Made by a program: the position numbers and the translations under genes. From positions 62,001 to 126,000 of the forward strand of contig NZ_CP087585.1 of the NCBI RefSeq assembly GCF_022200785.1: a stretch of 64,000 nt of DNA. The letters are read 5' to 3'. The DNA comes from Pedobacter mucosus (lineage in GTDB: Bacteria > Bacteroidota > Bacteroidia > Sphingobacteriales > Sphingobacteriaceae). The notes under the pieces are model-generated. The model worked only from the letters and a program-made list of their open reading frames with translations, searched no databases and had not been told where the DNA came from. Shown here in pieces: positions 18,264 to 27,301 of this stretch (the stretch's first letter is position 1; each line of letters starts with the position of its first letter).

Positions 18264-18567
18264 GCAATAGTTAATTTTTGTTCGATCAGCTTGAATCCTA
18301 TACTGCTACCGCGATGCATAATAGTTGTATCTTATTTATCTGGATCAATGTTGTTTCGCTCGTATTCAATCGGTTTTAATGGCTTTTTGTTCTGTAATTT
18401 TAAAAAACACGTATTATTTCGCCGTTGCTAATTATACCCAATTGATAACGTATTTTTTTGTATAAATAGTTACTAAATAGTGAGTTATGGCTAAGTATAG
18501 CGCTCATTGGAAATTTTAAAAAACTATATTTGAAACAAATTGGTTTTTGTCAATAATAGGGTAGAGA
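18264..18567. repeat. Direct repeat, copy 2, with a truncated cinA 5' end
   Basis: Matches 15403-15709. On the - strand it still encodes MHRGSSIGFKLIEQKLTIA, the first 19 codons of cinA, then departs abruptly at about 18264. At its other end it carries TATATTTG (18525-18532) reading toward the + strand gene at 18654. Confidence 0.85.
18525..18532 (+). promoter_or_regulatory. Candidate -7 box for the gene at 18654
   Basis: TATATTTG matches the Bacteroidota -7 consensus TAnnTTTG. TTG at 18507-18509 is closer than the usual -33 spacing. In repeat copy 1 the last G is A. Confidence 0.4.
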
Positions 18568-18653
18568 TCACTATTAGGATCATGTCTATTCATCAGGCGG
18601 GTGAATACCTGTCAGCTTTATTTGTAATTAAATATCTTATTAAAGATATAGCT

Positions 18654-19274
18654 ATGAAAAAACAATTTCTTTTCGATATCCTGCCAGATCAGCTTCATGG
18701 CAGCCAAATGGATGCAGTTGAAACACGTAAATACACCACCAAACAGGAAGCCGACCAAATGTATTTAGCTGCAACTAAACGGCTGTTAAACATTAATGGA
18801 TGGACACAATATGCTGGAATGTCTTCTTTTCAGTTGATTGATAGCACTGGTTTAAAGGCGGATCGTTTTGCACAAAACGGAGATTTTATCCGTATAGATA
18901 TTCCTGGACCAGGACCCAGGGCTGGCTGTGGGTATGACTGGGTACGGATTGAAGCGCTAGATGAAATTATTGAAGGCGAAGAAAAAATCTGTTTTCTTAC
19001 CGTGCGGCCTAGTCCGCACCCACTTTCTCAGAATGATGAAACTGCTCATTTCTTAAAAAGTGATGCTACTTCAACATTTTTAATTCGGCAGCATGGTAAT
19101 GTTATTTCTGCAGAAGAACATGGGCGAAACGAATTGCCAAATTCAGGCAATATAAATCTCCTGGATAAGGGCCGCAATTACTTAGTTGGGATGGCGGCGA
19201 AGCTAGGTTTGTCTTATCCACAATGGAAAAGTTTGGTTGTTGGACTTCTAACAGATTATGATCATTCGGTATAG
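18654..19274 (+). CDS. Hypothetical protein
   Basis: 206 aa from the ATG at 18654 (MKKQFLFDILPDQL). The frame is open back to 18540, but that extension overlaps repeat copy 2 and reads as non-coding. There is no signal peptide or membrane segment. An N-terminal helix (TKQEADQMYLAATKRLLNI) leads to a compact part with GDFIRIDIPGPGPRAGCGYDWVRIE, and a second conserved-looking segment LTVRPSPHPL. I do not recognise the family, though similar genes near Mn-catalase or stress loci would be worth checking. It ends before a bidirectional terminator. Confidence 0.7.
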   Translation: MKKQFLFDILPDQLHGSQMDAVETRKYTTKQEADQMYLAATKRLLNINGWTQYAGMSSFQLIDSTGLKADRFAQNGDFIRIDIPGPGPRAGCGYDWVRIEALDEIIEGEEKICFLTVRPSPHPLSQNDETAHFLKSDATSTFLIRQHGNVISAEEHGRNELPNSGNINLLDKGRNYLVGMAAKLGLSYPQWKSLVVGLLTDYDHSV

Positions 19275-19395
19275 AATACTAAACAACTATAAAGGAATTA
19301 ACACCAGTTAAGTGTTGATTTATTAACGCATTGTGACTATACATCATTTCAAAGCGACCACATACGCTTATTCTCTAATTACTATTGAATGTATT

Positions 19396-19440
19396 ATAAA
19401 CTGTATCAAAGCTGCCTAGCTGCCTTTTGATGCAGTTTAT
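19396..19440. terminator. Bidirectional terminator between convergent genes
   Basis: A 15-bp stem (19396-19410 with 19426-19440, one G-U) with a 15-base loop and T/A-rich flanks. It separates the 18654 gene (+) from the GH43 gene (-). Confidence 0.8.
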
Positions 19441-19465
19441 TTTACATGCTAACTTACTCGGATTG

Positions 19466-21067
19466 TTATTCCTCAGCTAGCAATACCACGTCATCAACAT
19501 TGCAAATGGCGTTTGCTTTTCCTTTAGCTAAAAATCCTATATCAAGTTTACCACCCTTAACAAATATTTTTTTAAGCGTAATTGTTTTCCAAGAACTGTT
19601 TTCCTGATTGAAACTAATTTTAACATTTTTACCACCACTATTTGCATACATCTCCAACGTAGTGAAGCCGGCACTATTTTTAACCTTGGCTTTTAAAGTA
19701 TAAAAGCCATCGTTCATTTTAACAAAAGGGGATGAGCTAATGGTTTGATAAACTTTTCTTGAAAAATCAATTTTATCACTCATGTTAAGGCTTTTTTCGC
19801 CGATTACAACTTTACGATCGAGCTCGGTATTAAAATAGTTAAGGGTTGGTGAAAGCGTATCGATAATAATTTTACTACCAGTGATTACTTCAGAAAACCA
19901 ACCAGTTAGTTGTTCTTGAATCGGTTTTACACTACTTGGAATTCGTTTTCTATCTGCTTCGAAACTTCCGTTTTTAACGTAATTATTATCTTTGGCAACA
20001 CTCCAGGATCCGGTTTTTGCATCCAGATTCCAAGAATTCAAAGAGTTAAAATATGGTTTATCACCATTGAAAGAAATTGGAACCCACTGGTTATACCCCA
20101 ATCCGTTTCCTGCAAAATCTGCCCAACGATCGCCACAATAAACCACTGTTTCCTGCTTGTTTCCCCTAATGGTATAGAAAAATCCGGTTTGACTTATATG
20201 AGCGTAATCTTCCCTTGCGCCGTCCATAATCAACATATCGTTTGTAGGCAAATATGGCCCTTTAACATGATCAGCAACGAGATAATAAGCGTGAGATGAA
20301 TCCCATCCGTAAATGTTTGATGCTGCCATGTAATACTTTCCTTTGTACTTGAACATGCAATTTCCTTCTCTGCTTTCGCCCTTAAAAATCATATTGCAAT
20401 CCAATAAAGTAACTGCTCCGTCTTTAACCCCAATCTCTGAAACATAAATTTTGTTTCTTCCGCGGCCATAAGAATAAACTAGATACGATTTCCCTGTATC
20501 TTCGTCGGTAAAAACTGTCTGATCTCCTGTATTTGGGGTACCAATCATTTCCGTCATGTCTATCTGCTTATGCCATTCAAAATCTCCTGTTGGTGAGTCA
20601 GCAAGGGATATCAATACACTATTTCCATATTGGACAATCAGCGCATATTTTTTAAGATCTTTCATATATGCGACACCTAAACGGCCTACCCAAGTTTTCT
20701 TTTTACCAAGTTTTGATAAGGATTCCTTTGTAAAAACATTTCGTTCTTCAGTCCAGTTTACTAAATCTGTTGAACTGTAACAGGTAACGGCTTCAAAAGT
20801 AGAAGATTGTGAATTTGTAATCGCTGGGTTAGCAAGATAAAGTTCGGCTTCTTTGTAGTGAACGCCGTACCAGAAATATTTTGGCTTACCTGTTGCTGGA
20901 TCTAAAAATTTAAATACTCCGCCACCTTGACTATATATCGGCTTTCCATCAGTTGTATTCCAAAAGATATCGTTCTTGATATTGGTTGTCTGAGCGGTTG
21001 CAAGGTTGTTAATGCCTACAATAGTTAGTGCTATGGAAATGATAAAATAGATTTGTTTTGATTTCAT
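19466..21067 (-). CDS. GH43-family glycosidase, exo-beta-1,3-galactanase-like, with C-terminal carbohydrate-binding-like domain
   Basis: 533 aa with a signal peptide ending near ATAQ (about residue 26). A five-bladed propeller part (about 30-350) opens with FWNTTDGKPIYSQGGGV, then YFWYGVHYKEAELY and CYSSTDLVNW. This opening resembles subfamily 24-type galactan exo-beta-1,3-galactosidases, which lack the usual catalytic base. Later GDRWADFAGNGLGYNQW also fits. Residues about 375-533 form a beta-sandwich (NGSFEADRKR ... VDDVVLL) like a CBM. Probable release of galactose or galactobiose units from arabinogalactan backbones; the specificity is inferred. Start of the second polysaccharide locus. 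Confidence 0.75.
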   Translation of the reverse strand: MKSKQIYFIISIALTIVGINNLATAQTTNIKNDIFWNTTDGKPIYSQGGGVFKFLDPATGKPKYFWYGVHYKEAELYLANPAITNSQSSTFEAVTCYSSTDLVNWTEERNVFTKESLSKLGKKKTWVGRLGVAYMKDLKKYALIVQYGNSVLISLADSPTGDFEWHKQIDMTEMIGTPNTGDQTVFTDEDTGKSYLVYSYGRGRNKIYVSEIGVKDGAVTLLDCNMIFKGESREGNCMFKYKGKYYMAASNIYGWDSSHAYYLVADHVKGPYLPTNDMLIMDGAREDYAHISQTGFFYTIRGNKQETVVYCGDRWADFAGNGLGYNQWVPISFNGDKPYFNSLNSWNLDAKTGSWSVAKDNNYVKNGSFEADRKRIPSSVKPIQEQLTGWFSEVITGSKIIIDTLSPTLNYFNTELDRKVVIGEKSLNMSDKIDFSRKVYQTISSSPFVKMNDGFYTLKAKVKNSAGFTTLEMYANSGGKNVKISFNQENSSWKTITLKKIFVKGGKLDIGFLAKGKANAICNVDDVVLLAEE

Positions 21068-21591
21068 AATTAAGGTCTAGGTCGAATTCTTTTGTAAAAA
21101 ATTTCTACACGGTAAATTATTTGCAAGTTTGCCTGCTCTTTATCCCAATTGATGGATTATTTATTATTTCTTAGGATAATCCATAAAACAATAATAACCT
21201 TTAAGTTTAATTTTACGATGAATTTTTATTATTATGCTCACAACATCCCTTCTTTAAGTGCTAAAGATACTGTTAAATGGAAAATTGTATTTAAGAACAA
21301 GAATCAGTTTATCTGAAATGTTGATCTCATTTAACTATTTAAAATACCACTACTGAAAAGGTTTGCAGTTGATTTGTTTGGGTTTGGAGCGTTGGCGTTT
21401 ATAACTGGGATTTTTGATTGTCATGTTAAAGTTAATCCATCAATTTTTTACCAATGGTTTTCATCCATAAAGAAAATATATAAACGTTATTTAAACGTTT
21501 GTATATTTGTTTTAGCTGTAGTTAACAACGGGATAAATTTGCTGTGATTATTATCTCTGTTAAATCCTAACCAATATTTATTATTCTTCAA
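21068..21591. other. 524-bp divergent intergenic region between GH43 (-) and GH27 (+)
   Basis: No gene. It contains an 8-bp inverted repeat ATGGATTA/TAATCCAT (21152-21159, 21177-21184) on the GH43 side, and the promoter with AAACG/CGTTT palindrome for GH27 at 21482-21509. Confidence 0.6.
21482..21509 (+). promoter_or_regulatory. GH27 promoter with inverted-repeat operator candidate
   Basis: AAACGTTATTTAAACGTTT (21482-21500) is an inverted repeat directly abutting the -7 box TATATTTG (21502-21509), about 80 bp before the GH27 start. Placement over the -33 region suits a repressor or activator site. A similar core CGTTAATTTAACG lies at 32800-32812 before another GH43 gene. Confidence 0.5.
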
Positions 21592-22938
21592 ATGCTTAAA
21601 AAAATATTCACCATTTCGTTTTTGTATTTGCTAACGCTTACCGCACAAGCACAAAATAAATCTTCATTTAAAAGCTGGGCAAAAACGCCTCCAATGGGTT
21701 GGAATAGTTGGGATTGTTATGGATCAACGGTTACCGAAGATGAGGTTAAAGCGAATGCCGATTATATGGCTGCCAATCTGAAAAAATCAGGTTGGGAATA
21801 CATAGTTGTTGATATCCGTTGGTTTGTAGAAAATGATAAAGCAAATGGCTATAATCAAACCGATCCGAGGTATGTAATGGATAAATTTGGTCGTTATATG
21901 CCATACGTTGGCCGTTTTCCATCTGCCGCAGGCGAAAAAGGATTTAAGGCATTAGCAGATTATATTCATAAAAAAGGCCTGAAGTTTGGCATCCACATAA
22001 TGAGAGGTATTCCGGTAGAAGCGGTTAAGAAAAAACTTCCAATCAAAGATGCAAATGGGATTACTGCTGATCAAATTTATACCACCGATTTACAGTGTAA
22101 GTGGTTACGGGATAATTATACGGTGCTTGCGGAAAAGCCTGGAGCTCAAGAATATTATAATTCTATAATGGATTTGTATGCTTCCTGGGGAGTCGATTTT
22201 ATTAAAGTTGATGATTTATCGCGACCATACCATCAAGGTGAAATTGAATTAATTCGCAAAGCAATCGACCGAACCGGTAGGCCGATGGTGTTGAGCACTT
22301 CTCCTGGCGAAACGCCTATAGCAAACGCAGAACATGTTGCTGCAAACGCCAATATGTGGCGAATGGTTGATGATGTTTGGGATGTTTGGAAGGATTTGGT
22401 TCACCTGATGAATGTATCAAAAAACTGGTATGGCTATATTGCACCTGGAACCTGGCCGGATTGTGATATGATCCCTTTGGGTAGGATCGCCGTTCGGGGT
22501 GAAAGAGGAAAAGACCGCATGACAAGTTTAACAAAAGATGAACAAGTTTCCTTAATGACTTTCTTTGCCATTTTCAAATCTCCCTTAATGTTTGGAGGCG
22601 ATTTGCCTTCAAATGATGCTTTTACCCTTTCACTTTTGAATAATAAAGACATTCTTAAAATGCATAAAGAAGGCTCAGAAGTAAGTCAGTTGTTTATGGA
22701 AAATGGCAAAGTGGCAATTACTTCTCGTAATGCTAAAACTGGCGAACGTTATTTGGCTTTATTTAATATTGGTGATAATGAAGTTGCTAATATTTCTGTA
22801 AACCTTAAAGATTTAGGATTTGAAGAAAAATATAAGGTTAAAAATCTATGGACAGGAAAGATTGCTAAGGGTAGCGAAAGTTATTTTTCTCAAGAATTGA
22901 AGCCACATAGTAGTATGGTGTTTAGTATTAGAAAATAA
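21592..22938 (+). CDS. Glycoside hydrolase family 27 alpha-galactosidase-like enzyme
   Basis: 448 aa with a signal peptide ending near AQAQ (about residue 21). The GH27 opening PPMGWNSWDCYG (33-44) and VVDIRW (about 72-77) are present. The nucleophile is likely Asp207 in FIKVDDLS. The acid/base Asp lies in the WRMVDDVWDVW region. A small C-terminal beta domain carries ARNAKTGERYLALFNIGD. Family members remove terminal alpha-galactose, some beta-L-arabinopyranose. It is divergent from the GH43 gene across a shared regulatory region and is followed by a repeat-rich zone. Confidence 0.88.
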   Translation: MLKKIFTISFLYLLTLTAQAQNKSSFKSWAKTPPMGWNSWDCYGSTVTEDEVKANADYMAANLKKSGWEYIVVDIRWFVENDKANGYNQTDPRYVMDKFGRYMPYVGRFPSAAGEKGFKALADYIHKKGLKFGIHIMRGIPVEAVKKKLPIKDANGITADQIYTTDLQCKWLRDNYTVLAEKPGAQEYYNSIMDLYASWGVDFIKVDDLSRPYHQGEIELIRKAIDRTGRPMVLSTSPGETPIANAEHVAANANMWRMVDDVWDVWKDLVHLMNVSKNWYGYIAPGTWPDCDMIPLGRIAVRGERGKDRMTSLTKDEQVSLMTFFAIFKSPLMFGGDLPSNDAFTLSLLNNKDILKMHKEGSEVSQLFMENGKVAITSRNAKTGERYLALFNIGDNEVANISVNLKDLGFEEKYKVKNLWTGKIAKGSESYFSQELKPHSSMVFSIRK

Positions 22939-23052
22939 GGGTTTGGGTTTATTTCCTTCAGTCAAAGATTCAAGTGTTCTTTGGATTAAGTAGGAAGTTT
23001 TGACAACATTAAAAGCTTTTTCGCCCGTAGCCGGATAGGCTCTTTCTACAAA

Positions 23053-23152
23053 TCGTCATATTGAAATAGTTTCATTTTTCTTGAAACGAAAAGATATCTA
23101 ATGAGATAGATTTCTCTCATCGTGAAAAACTTCGTTCGAAATGACGATGATG
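23053..23152. repeat. Dispersed ~100-bp inverted repeat, copy 1
   Basis: Begins CGTCATATTGAAATAG and ends TTCGTTCGAAATGACGATG, with AGATATCT and AGATAGATTTCTCT in the centre. Near-identical copy at 24343-24442, diverged copy at 39228-39307. Confidence 0.75.
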
Positions 23153-23180
23153 TAAGGGATGATGCTTATTGAAAGCCAAA

Positions 23181-23236
23181 CCACAGTATCTACGTTCAGC
23201 TTTAGAACCGGCATGGTCTAGTTTCGGGATAGCATT
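23181..23236. repeat. CCGGCATGG repeat, short copy
   Basis: Contains GCTTTAGAACCGGCATGG followed by TCTAGTTTCGGGATAGCA; only the first module of the longer unit is present. Confidence 0.7.
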
Positions 23237-23573
23237 AGGGTTCTGATTTATTTTACTAGCTCCCACTGCGTTGGCTTGCCTCGGCTAGCCGCCGAAAGGC
23301 CTTTACTTTTTTCTTGATAAAAAAGTAACAAAAAATCAAGGCTTCCCGAAGGCTCGGAACAGATGGTTCTGATGTCGGATAAATTCGTTAAAGCTTTCAA
23401 GTCGTCAGCACAAGCCCGATGAAGAATCAGGAATGCGTGCTGCCTGATTTCGCTGTGGAATAAGAATTATTTAAGAAAGCTTTAACGTTTTCTCCTTCCA
23501 TCAACTTCTAGGCCGGATAGCAGTGAGCCTATGGCATGATGGTAATTGCACAGTGCACCTAGCTAAGCCTTTA

Positions 23574-23740
23574 CACTGTTTCTTCGTTCAGCTTTAGAAC
23601 CGGCATGGTCTAGATTTCGGATAGCACTATCCAAGCCAAACCACTGACTTTAACAGAAAACTAGCGAGCCGGAAACTTTTGGTTCTTTTGGTTTCTCAAA
23701 AGAAATAGGGCCTCCCGGCCAAGAGGTGTCCAAAAGATAT
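23574..23740. repeat. CCGGCATGG repeat, copy lacking the inner 55-bp module
   Basis: Has GCTTTAGAACCGGCATGG, CTAGCGAGCCGGAAACTTTT and GGGCCTCCCGGCCAAGAG in order, but goes from the GGTTTCTC block straight to AAAAGAAATAGGG, without the module found in the copies at 24016 and 35302. Confidence 0.75.
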
Positions 23741-24015
23741 TTAGTTTCCTCACCGCCGGAACGGCTCCTACCTTTTTCTTGATAAAAAGGTAGCCAAAAA
23801 TCAAGGCTTGTATCTGATGTAGGATTTCCAGGTCAAAACTTCATCAGCAACAGCGGACTAGGTCCGATGAAAAATCGTCCTTGCCGCTGTTTAGGGTCTG
23901 TCTAACTTTGTAAGTTTGTACAAAAGTTTTAACCGCCAATCCGTCCATCATCTACTAGGCCGTTCCCTCAAACTGCCTAACTAAGCGCAATGATTTTGCG
24001 CCAACAAAGCTTTAA

Positions 24016-24243
24016 CCACAGTATCTCCGTTCCGCTTTAGAACCGGCATGGTCTAGGTTTCGGGTAGCACTGGACAACCCAAACCACTGACTTTAATAGA
24101 AAACTAGCGAGCCGGAAACTTTTGTTTCTTTTGGTTTCTCAATAATGCGTAGCATTCTTGAAGACCATTAAAAACTTATATACTACTGAAAAACAAATAG
24201 GGCCTCCCGGCCAAGAGGGTTCCAAGAAATCATTTTATAAGGT
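24016..24243. repeat. CCGGCATGG repeat, full-length copy
   Basis: About 228 bp, closely matching 35302-35524 along the whole length, including the inner module AATAATGCGTAGCATTCTTG and the end GGGCCTCCCGGCCAAGAGGG. Confidence 0.8.
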
Positions 24244-24342
24244 AATATTTTTAGCGTGGATTTCAAATCCACTTTTATCTATCATTCGACATGCCCTTCG
24301 GAACATGTCGAATAGCATGTTCCAAAAAATCTAATCCACAGG

Positions 24343-24442
24343 TCGTCATATCGAATGAGTTTCATTTTTCTTGAAACGAAGAGATATCAAATAAGATAGA
24401 TTTCTCTTTTCGTGAAAAACTTCGTTCGAAATGACGATGATG
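24343..24442. repeat. Dispersed ~100-bp inverted repeat, copy 2
   Basis: Matches 23053-23152 with few differences. It lies directly after an ATTCGACATGCCCTTCGGAA palindrome. Confidence 0.75.
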
Positions 24443-24466
24443 TGAGGGGATGATGCTTATGGTAAG

Positions 24467-24516
24467 CGCAAACTACTACAACTCCGTTAAGCTTTAGAAC
24501 CGGCATGATCTAGAGT
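24467..24516. repeat. CCGGCATGG repeat, truncated copy
   Basis: GCTTTAGAACCGGCATGATC and a few flanking bases only, 65 bp after the end of the GH78 gene. Confidence 0.6.
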
Positions 24517-24581
24517 TGGTTATAGATAAATAGCTCTTTTTCCTTTGAAGCAGGCTAGGGGTTAGGCTCCAATATCATATA

Positions 24582-27296
24582 TTAAAATTCCCTTTTAAAC
24601 GTATGTTTTCCAGATCCTATACCAGTAAACAGCACATAGTTACCACTAACTTTTCCAGTTATAAGCTTCCCATTAACCGTTGCAGTAAGCGCATTGCTAC
24701 TACCTTTAGGCAAATAAACATTTGCGCTTACATTTACTGGGCTTTGCAAAGTTAACTCGTAATTACGATCAGCCCTTAACCAAGAAATTTTAATATCGCC
24801 TTTATCGGTTGGTACCGTTCCACTTACTGTTTTTAGTTCACCATTAAAATCTAAAGGCTTAATTTCTACCAATTCATGCTGTGGTTTTAGTAACCTAAGT
24901 CCTAAAAAGTATTGTTGTATGCCATCTAATCCGCTGGTTCCCCAAGGATGGCACATGCTATCGTTTCTTTCTGGAGCGTTCCATGATTCCCATGTTGCAG
25001 TTCCACCTAACGATACGGTTTTAGCCCATCCATCCCAATTTGGATTAGTGTAAAGTTTTAATAGTTGAGCGGCTTCATCCGCATTGCCCAAAGCTTGAGG
25101 TAAAAAGCGCACCGTTACCATACCAACGCTCATATTGCGTTCTTTTATGGCCTTAATAACAGCCAATTTATTTTCTTCTGGAACAATACCAAAAGCCATT
25201 GGAAACATATTTGCATGTTGCGAAACATGATTGCTTTGACTACCATCTTTGAGCAAACCATCAATATAAACGCCGTCTTTATTGATCAATTCCTTGTTTA
25301 TCGCTTTGCTTAATAACGTTGCTTTGGTTCGATAAAGTTGTGCATCAGCGTCATGACCGGTGAGCGCAGCAATTTTAGAAACAATATCAAAATCTGCATA
25401 AGCATAGGCGCTGATTACCGTTCTACTGGTGGTTTCCATATCGTAACCATACCGCATATTGCTTGGCCAATCGATAATTCCATTGAGATATGGGCCACTA
25501 CCTCCCGCCAATTTATCAATAAGGCCAGTTCCCGGCTTGCTATAAGCGCTTACATATTCAGCAACTTTACGAAGTCTGGTGTAATTGGTTGTTAAGAATT
25601 CCAAGTTGCCCGTTTGCATGTAATAATCCCACACCCATAATAAATATTGCTGTGTAAAATCTGGGATATCTCGCTTCCCATCAACATTTGGATATACAGC
25701 ATTCAAGCGTCCATCTGGCCAATATTGATTTTGAGAATCCAAAAATTGAAGTAAAACCCTGTGGTTCATGGCCCTTTCGCCCATGGTTTCCATCCCTGCT
25801 ACCGCTTGGCTATATCCATCCGACAGAAAGCCGCCTTTTTCGCGGGTGGGTGTATCTACAAAATCTTCCTGAGCACCAAGAGTAAGCGAATGTGTCATCA
25901 ATTCCCAAACGCTATTTAGCATTTTATTAGATGAAGTGAAACTTGCCCTTTCTGGCTCAAGCTCATAATACCTAACTACAAAATTTACGTTTCCCGTCGT
26001 CAGCACATTTGGCGAATGATCTACCTGTAAATACTGATAACCCAGATATACAATGGGTTTGAACTCACATTTCCCTCCGTTAAGCACATATGAATAAGAT
26101 AAATTTGTACTCTGATTTATTTTTTCAGAAACGGTACCATTCGGGTTAAGCACAAATCCGGCAATCATTTTTACGGTATCGCCAGCTTTGCCGCCAATAA
26201 AATTAATTTTTGGAACACCAGCATAAATTTTTCCAAGATCGATTACATAACGGCCATTCCCTAAATTTTTAACGGAAACGGGAGCGATTGTTTGTTCTTT
26301 TGGTCTTGTTAAATCAGACTGTAATTCACCAATAAAGGGTGCTGATGGATGCGCCCCAATTTCCATCGACTGTTGCCAATCAGCATCGTTAAATGTCGGC
26401 TGATTCCAATTTTGAATTGCTTTGCGACTATCAATTACATCGATATAACCAATTCCTTCACCATTTCTTCTTGCAGTGTTAGGATTAAATTCACTAACCG
26501 CATGTTGTTTCCAAGTCTTATCCGATCCAAAAATCGACTGACTTCCATCGGTATAGCTCACTACTAATTTTAACATAAAACGGCTATCGCCTTTCGCTCT
26601 ACCTTGGCCGCCACCGTACCAATGAGTCATTGCGGCAAGCGTATTTATATTTTTCAAATTGCCCGTTACGTCATAAGCATTATAGTATGCATATTGCGGA
26701 TAATGATGTGCAAGCCCTTTTCCTATTATTTTTCCGTTGATATAAAGCTCATAATTGTGAAAAGCAGAAAGGTAAACGATGGCTTTTTTTATGGTTTTTG
26801 TAGGAAGTGAAATACTTTTTCTGAAATAAGTATAATCATTGGCGTCCTTACTTTCACGTCGAATCCAATAAGCTCCTTTCCAATCCACTGCTTTAAATAA
26901 GCCCGTTTCGAAAAAAGTAGTGGACGAATATGGACTTACATTTCCATCTTTATCCCATGTGCGTACCTTCCAAAAATAGCCTGAAGCAGAATTAAGGGCT
27001 TTGCCTTTATAATCAACATAGTTTTGCAATCTCGAATTCGTTTTGCCGCTATCCCAAACATCCGATTCGCCTTTTGCTAATTTCGCTGCCGTGGAAGAAA
27101 CCAGAATTTGATAAGCTGTTTGAATTTCGTTTTCATCACGATCGTTAACATACCAACCAAAAAATGGATGCTCATTTGTACCGATAGTTTTAATTTTATC
27201 GCAGGTTCTTAAATTAGACGGAGCGCTAGGATTGGAAGCGACTGCTTTTATAAAAAGCAGCAACGATAGTGAACAAATGGTAGAAAAAGTTTTCAT
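24582..27296 (-). CDS. Glycoside hydrolase family 78 alpha-L-rhamnosidase
   Basis: 904 aa with a signal peptide (MKTFSTICSLSLLLFIKAVAS). An N-terminal fibronectin-like domain carries PSNLRTCDKIKTIGTNEHP. A rhamnosidase N-terminal lectin-like domain (about 135-300) has YELYINGKIIGKGLAHHYPQ. The catalytic alpha/alpha barrel (about 450-800) has DTPTREKGGFLSDG and, further on, TWESWNAPERND where acidic catalytic residues are expected. A beta-sandwich ends the protein. It hydrolyses terminal alpha-L-rhamnose, as found on pectin and capped arabinogalactan. It starts 5 bp after the esterase gene: last in the GH43-esterase-GH78 operon. Confidence 0.92.
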   Translation of the reverse strand: MKTFSTICSLSLLLFIKAVASNPSAPSNLRTCDKIKTIGTNEHPFFGWYVNDRDENEIQTAYQILVSSTAAKLAKGESDVWDSGKTNSRLQNYVDYKGKALNSASGYFWKVRTWDKDGNVSPYSSTTFFETGLFKAVDWKGAYWIRRESKDANDYTYFRKSISLPTKTIKKAIVYLSAFHNYELYINGKIIGKGLAHHYPQYAYYNAYDVTGNLKNINTLAAMTHWYGGGQGRAKGDSRFMLKLVVSYTDGSQSIFGSDKTWKQHAVSEFNPNTARRNGEGIGYIDVIDSRKAIQNWNQPTFNDADWQQSMEIGAHPSAPFIGELQSDLTRPKEQTIAPVSVKNLGNGRYVIDLGKIYAGVPKINFIGGKAGDTVKMIAGFVLNPNGTVSEKINQSTNLSYSYVLNGGKCEFKPIVYLGYQYLQVDHSPNVLTTGNVNFVVRYYELEPERASFTSSNKMLNSVWELMTHSLTLGAQEDFVDTPTREKGGFLSDGYSQAVAGMETMGERAMNHRVLLQFLDSQNQYWPDGRLNAVYPNVDGKRDIPDFTQQYLLWVWDYYMQTGNLEFLTTNYTRLRKVAEYVSAYSKPGTGLIDKLAGGSGPYLNGIIDWPSNMRYGYDMETTSRTVISAYAYADFDIVSKIAALTGHDADAQLYRTKATLLSKAINKELINKDGVYIDGLLKDGSQSNHVSQHANMFPMAFGIVPEENKLAVIKAIKERNMSVGMVTVRFLPQALGNADEAAQLLKLYTNPNWDGWAKTVSLGGTATWESWNAPERNDSMCHPWGTSGLDGIQQYFLGLRLLKPQHELVEIKPLDFNGELKTVSGTVPTDKGDIKISWLRADRNYELTLQSPVNVSANVYLPKGSSNALTATVNGKLITGKVSGNYVLFTGIGSGKHTFKREF

Positions 27297-27301
27297 AATT
27301 T

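Larger units (their letters stand above)
22939..24581. repeat. 1.6-kb repeat mosaic without genes
   Basis: Tandemly placed members of several families: CGTCATAT ... CGAAATGACGATGATG units (23053-23152, 24343-24442), units with GCTTTAGAACCGGCATGG (four, see below), palindromes of the type CGACATGCCCTTCGGAACAT (about 24289), and TTTTTTCTTGATAAAAAAGT hairpins with AAAAATCAAGGCTT (about 23305-23345, 23770-23810). There is no coding sequence. Confidence 0.8.

Noticed and set aside
22939..24581. Possible CRISPR array
   Set aside because: Repeats are long, uneven in spacing, modular and partly palindromic, and no cas genes occur.
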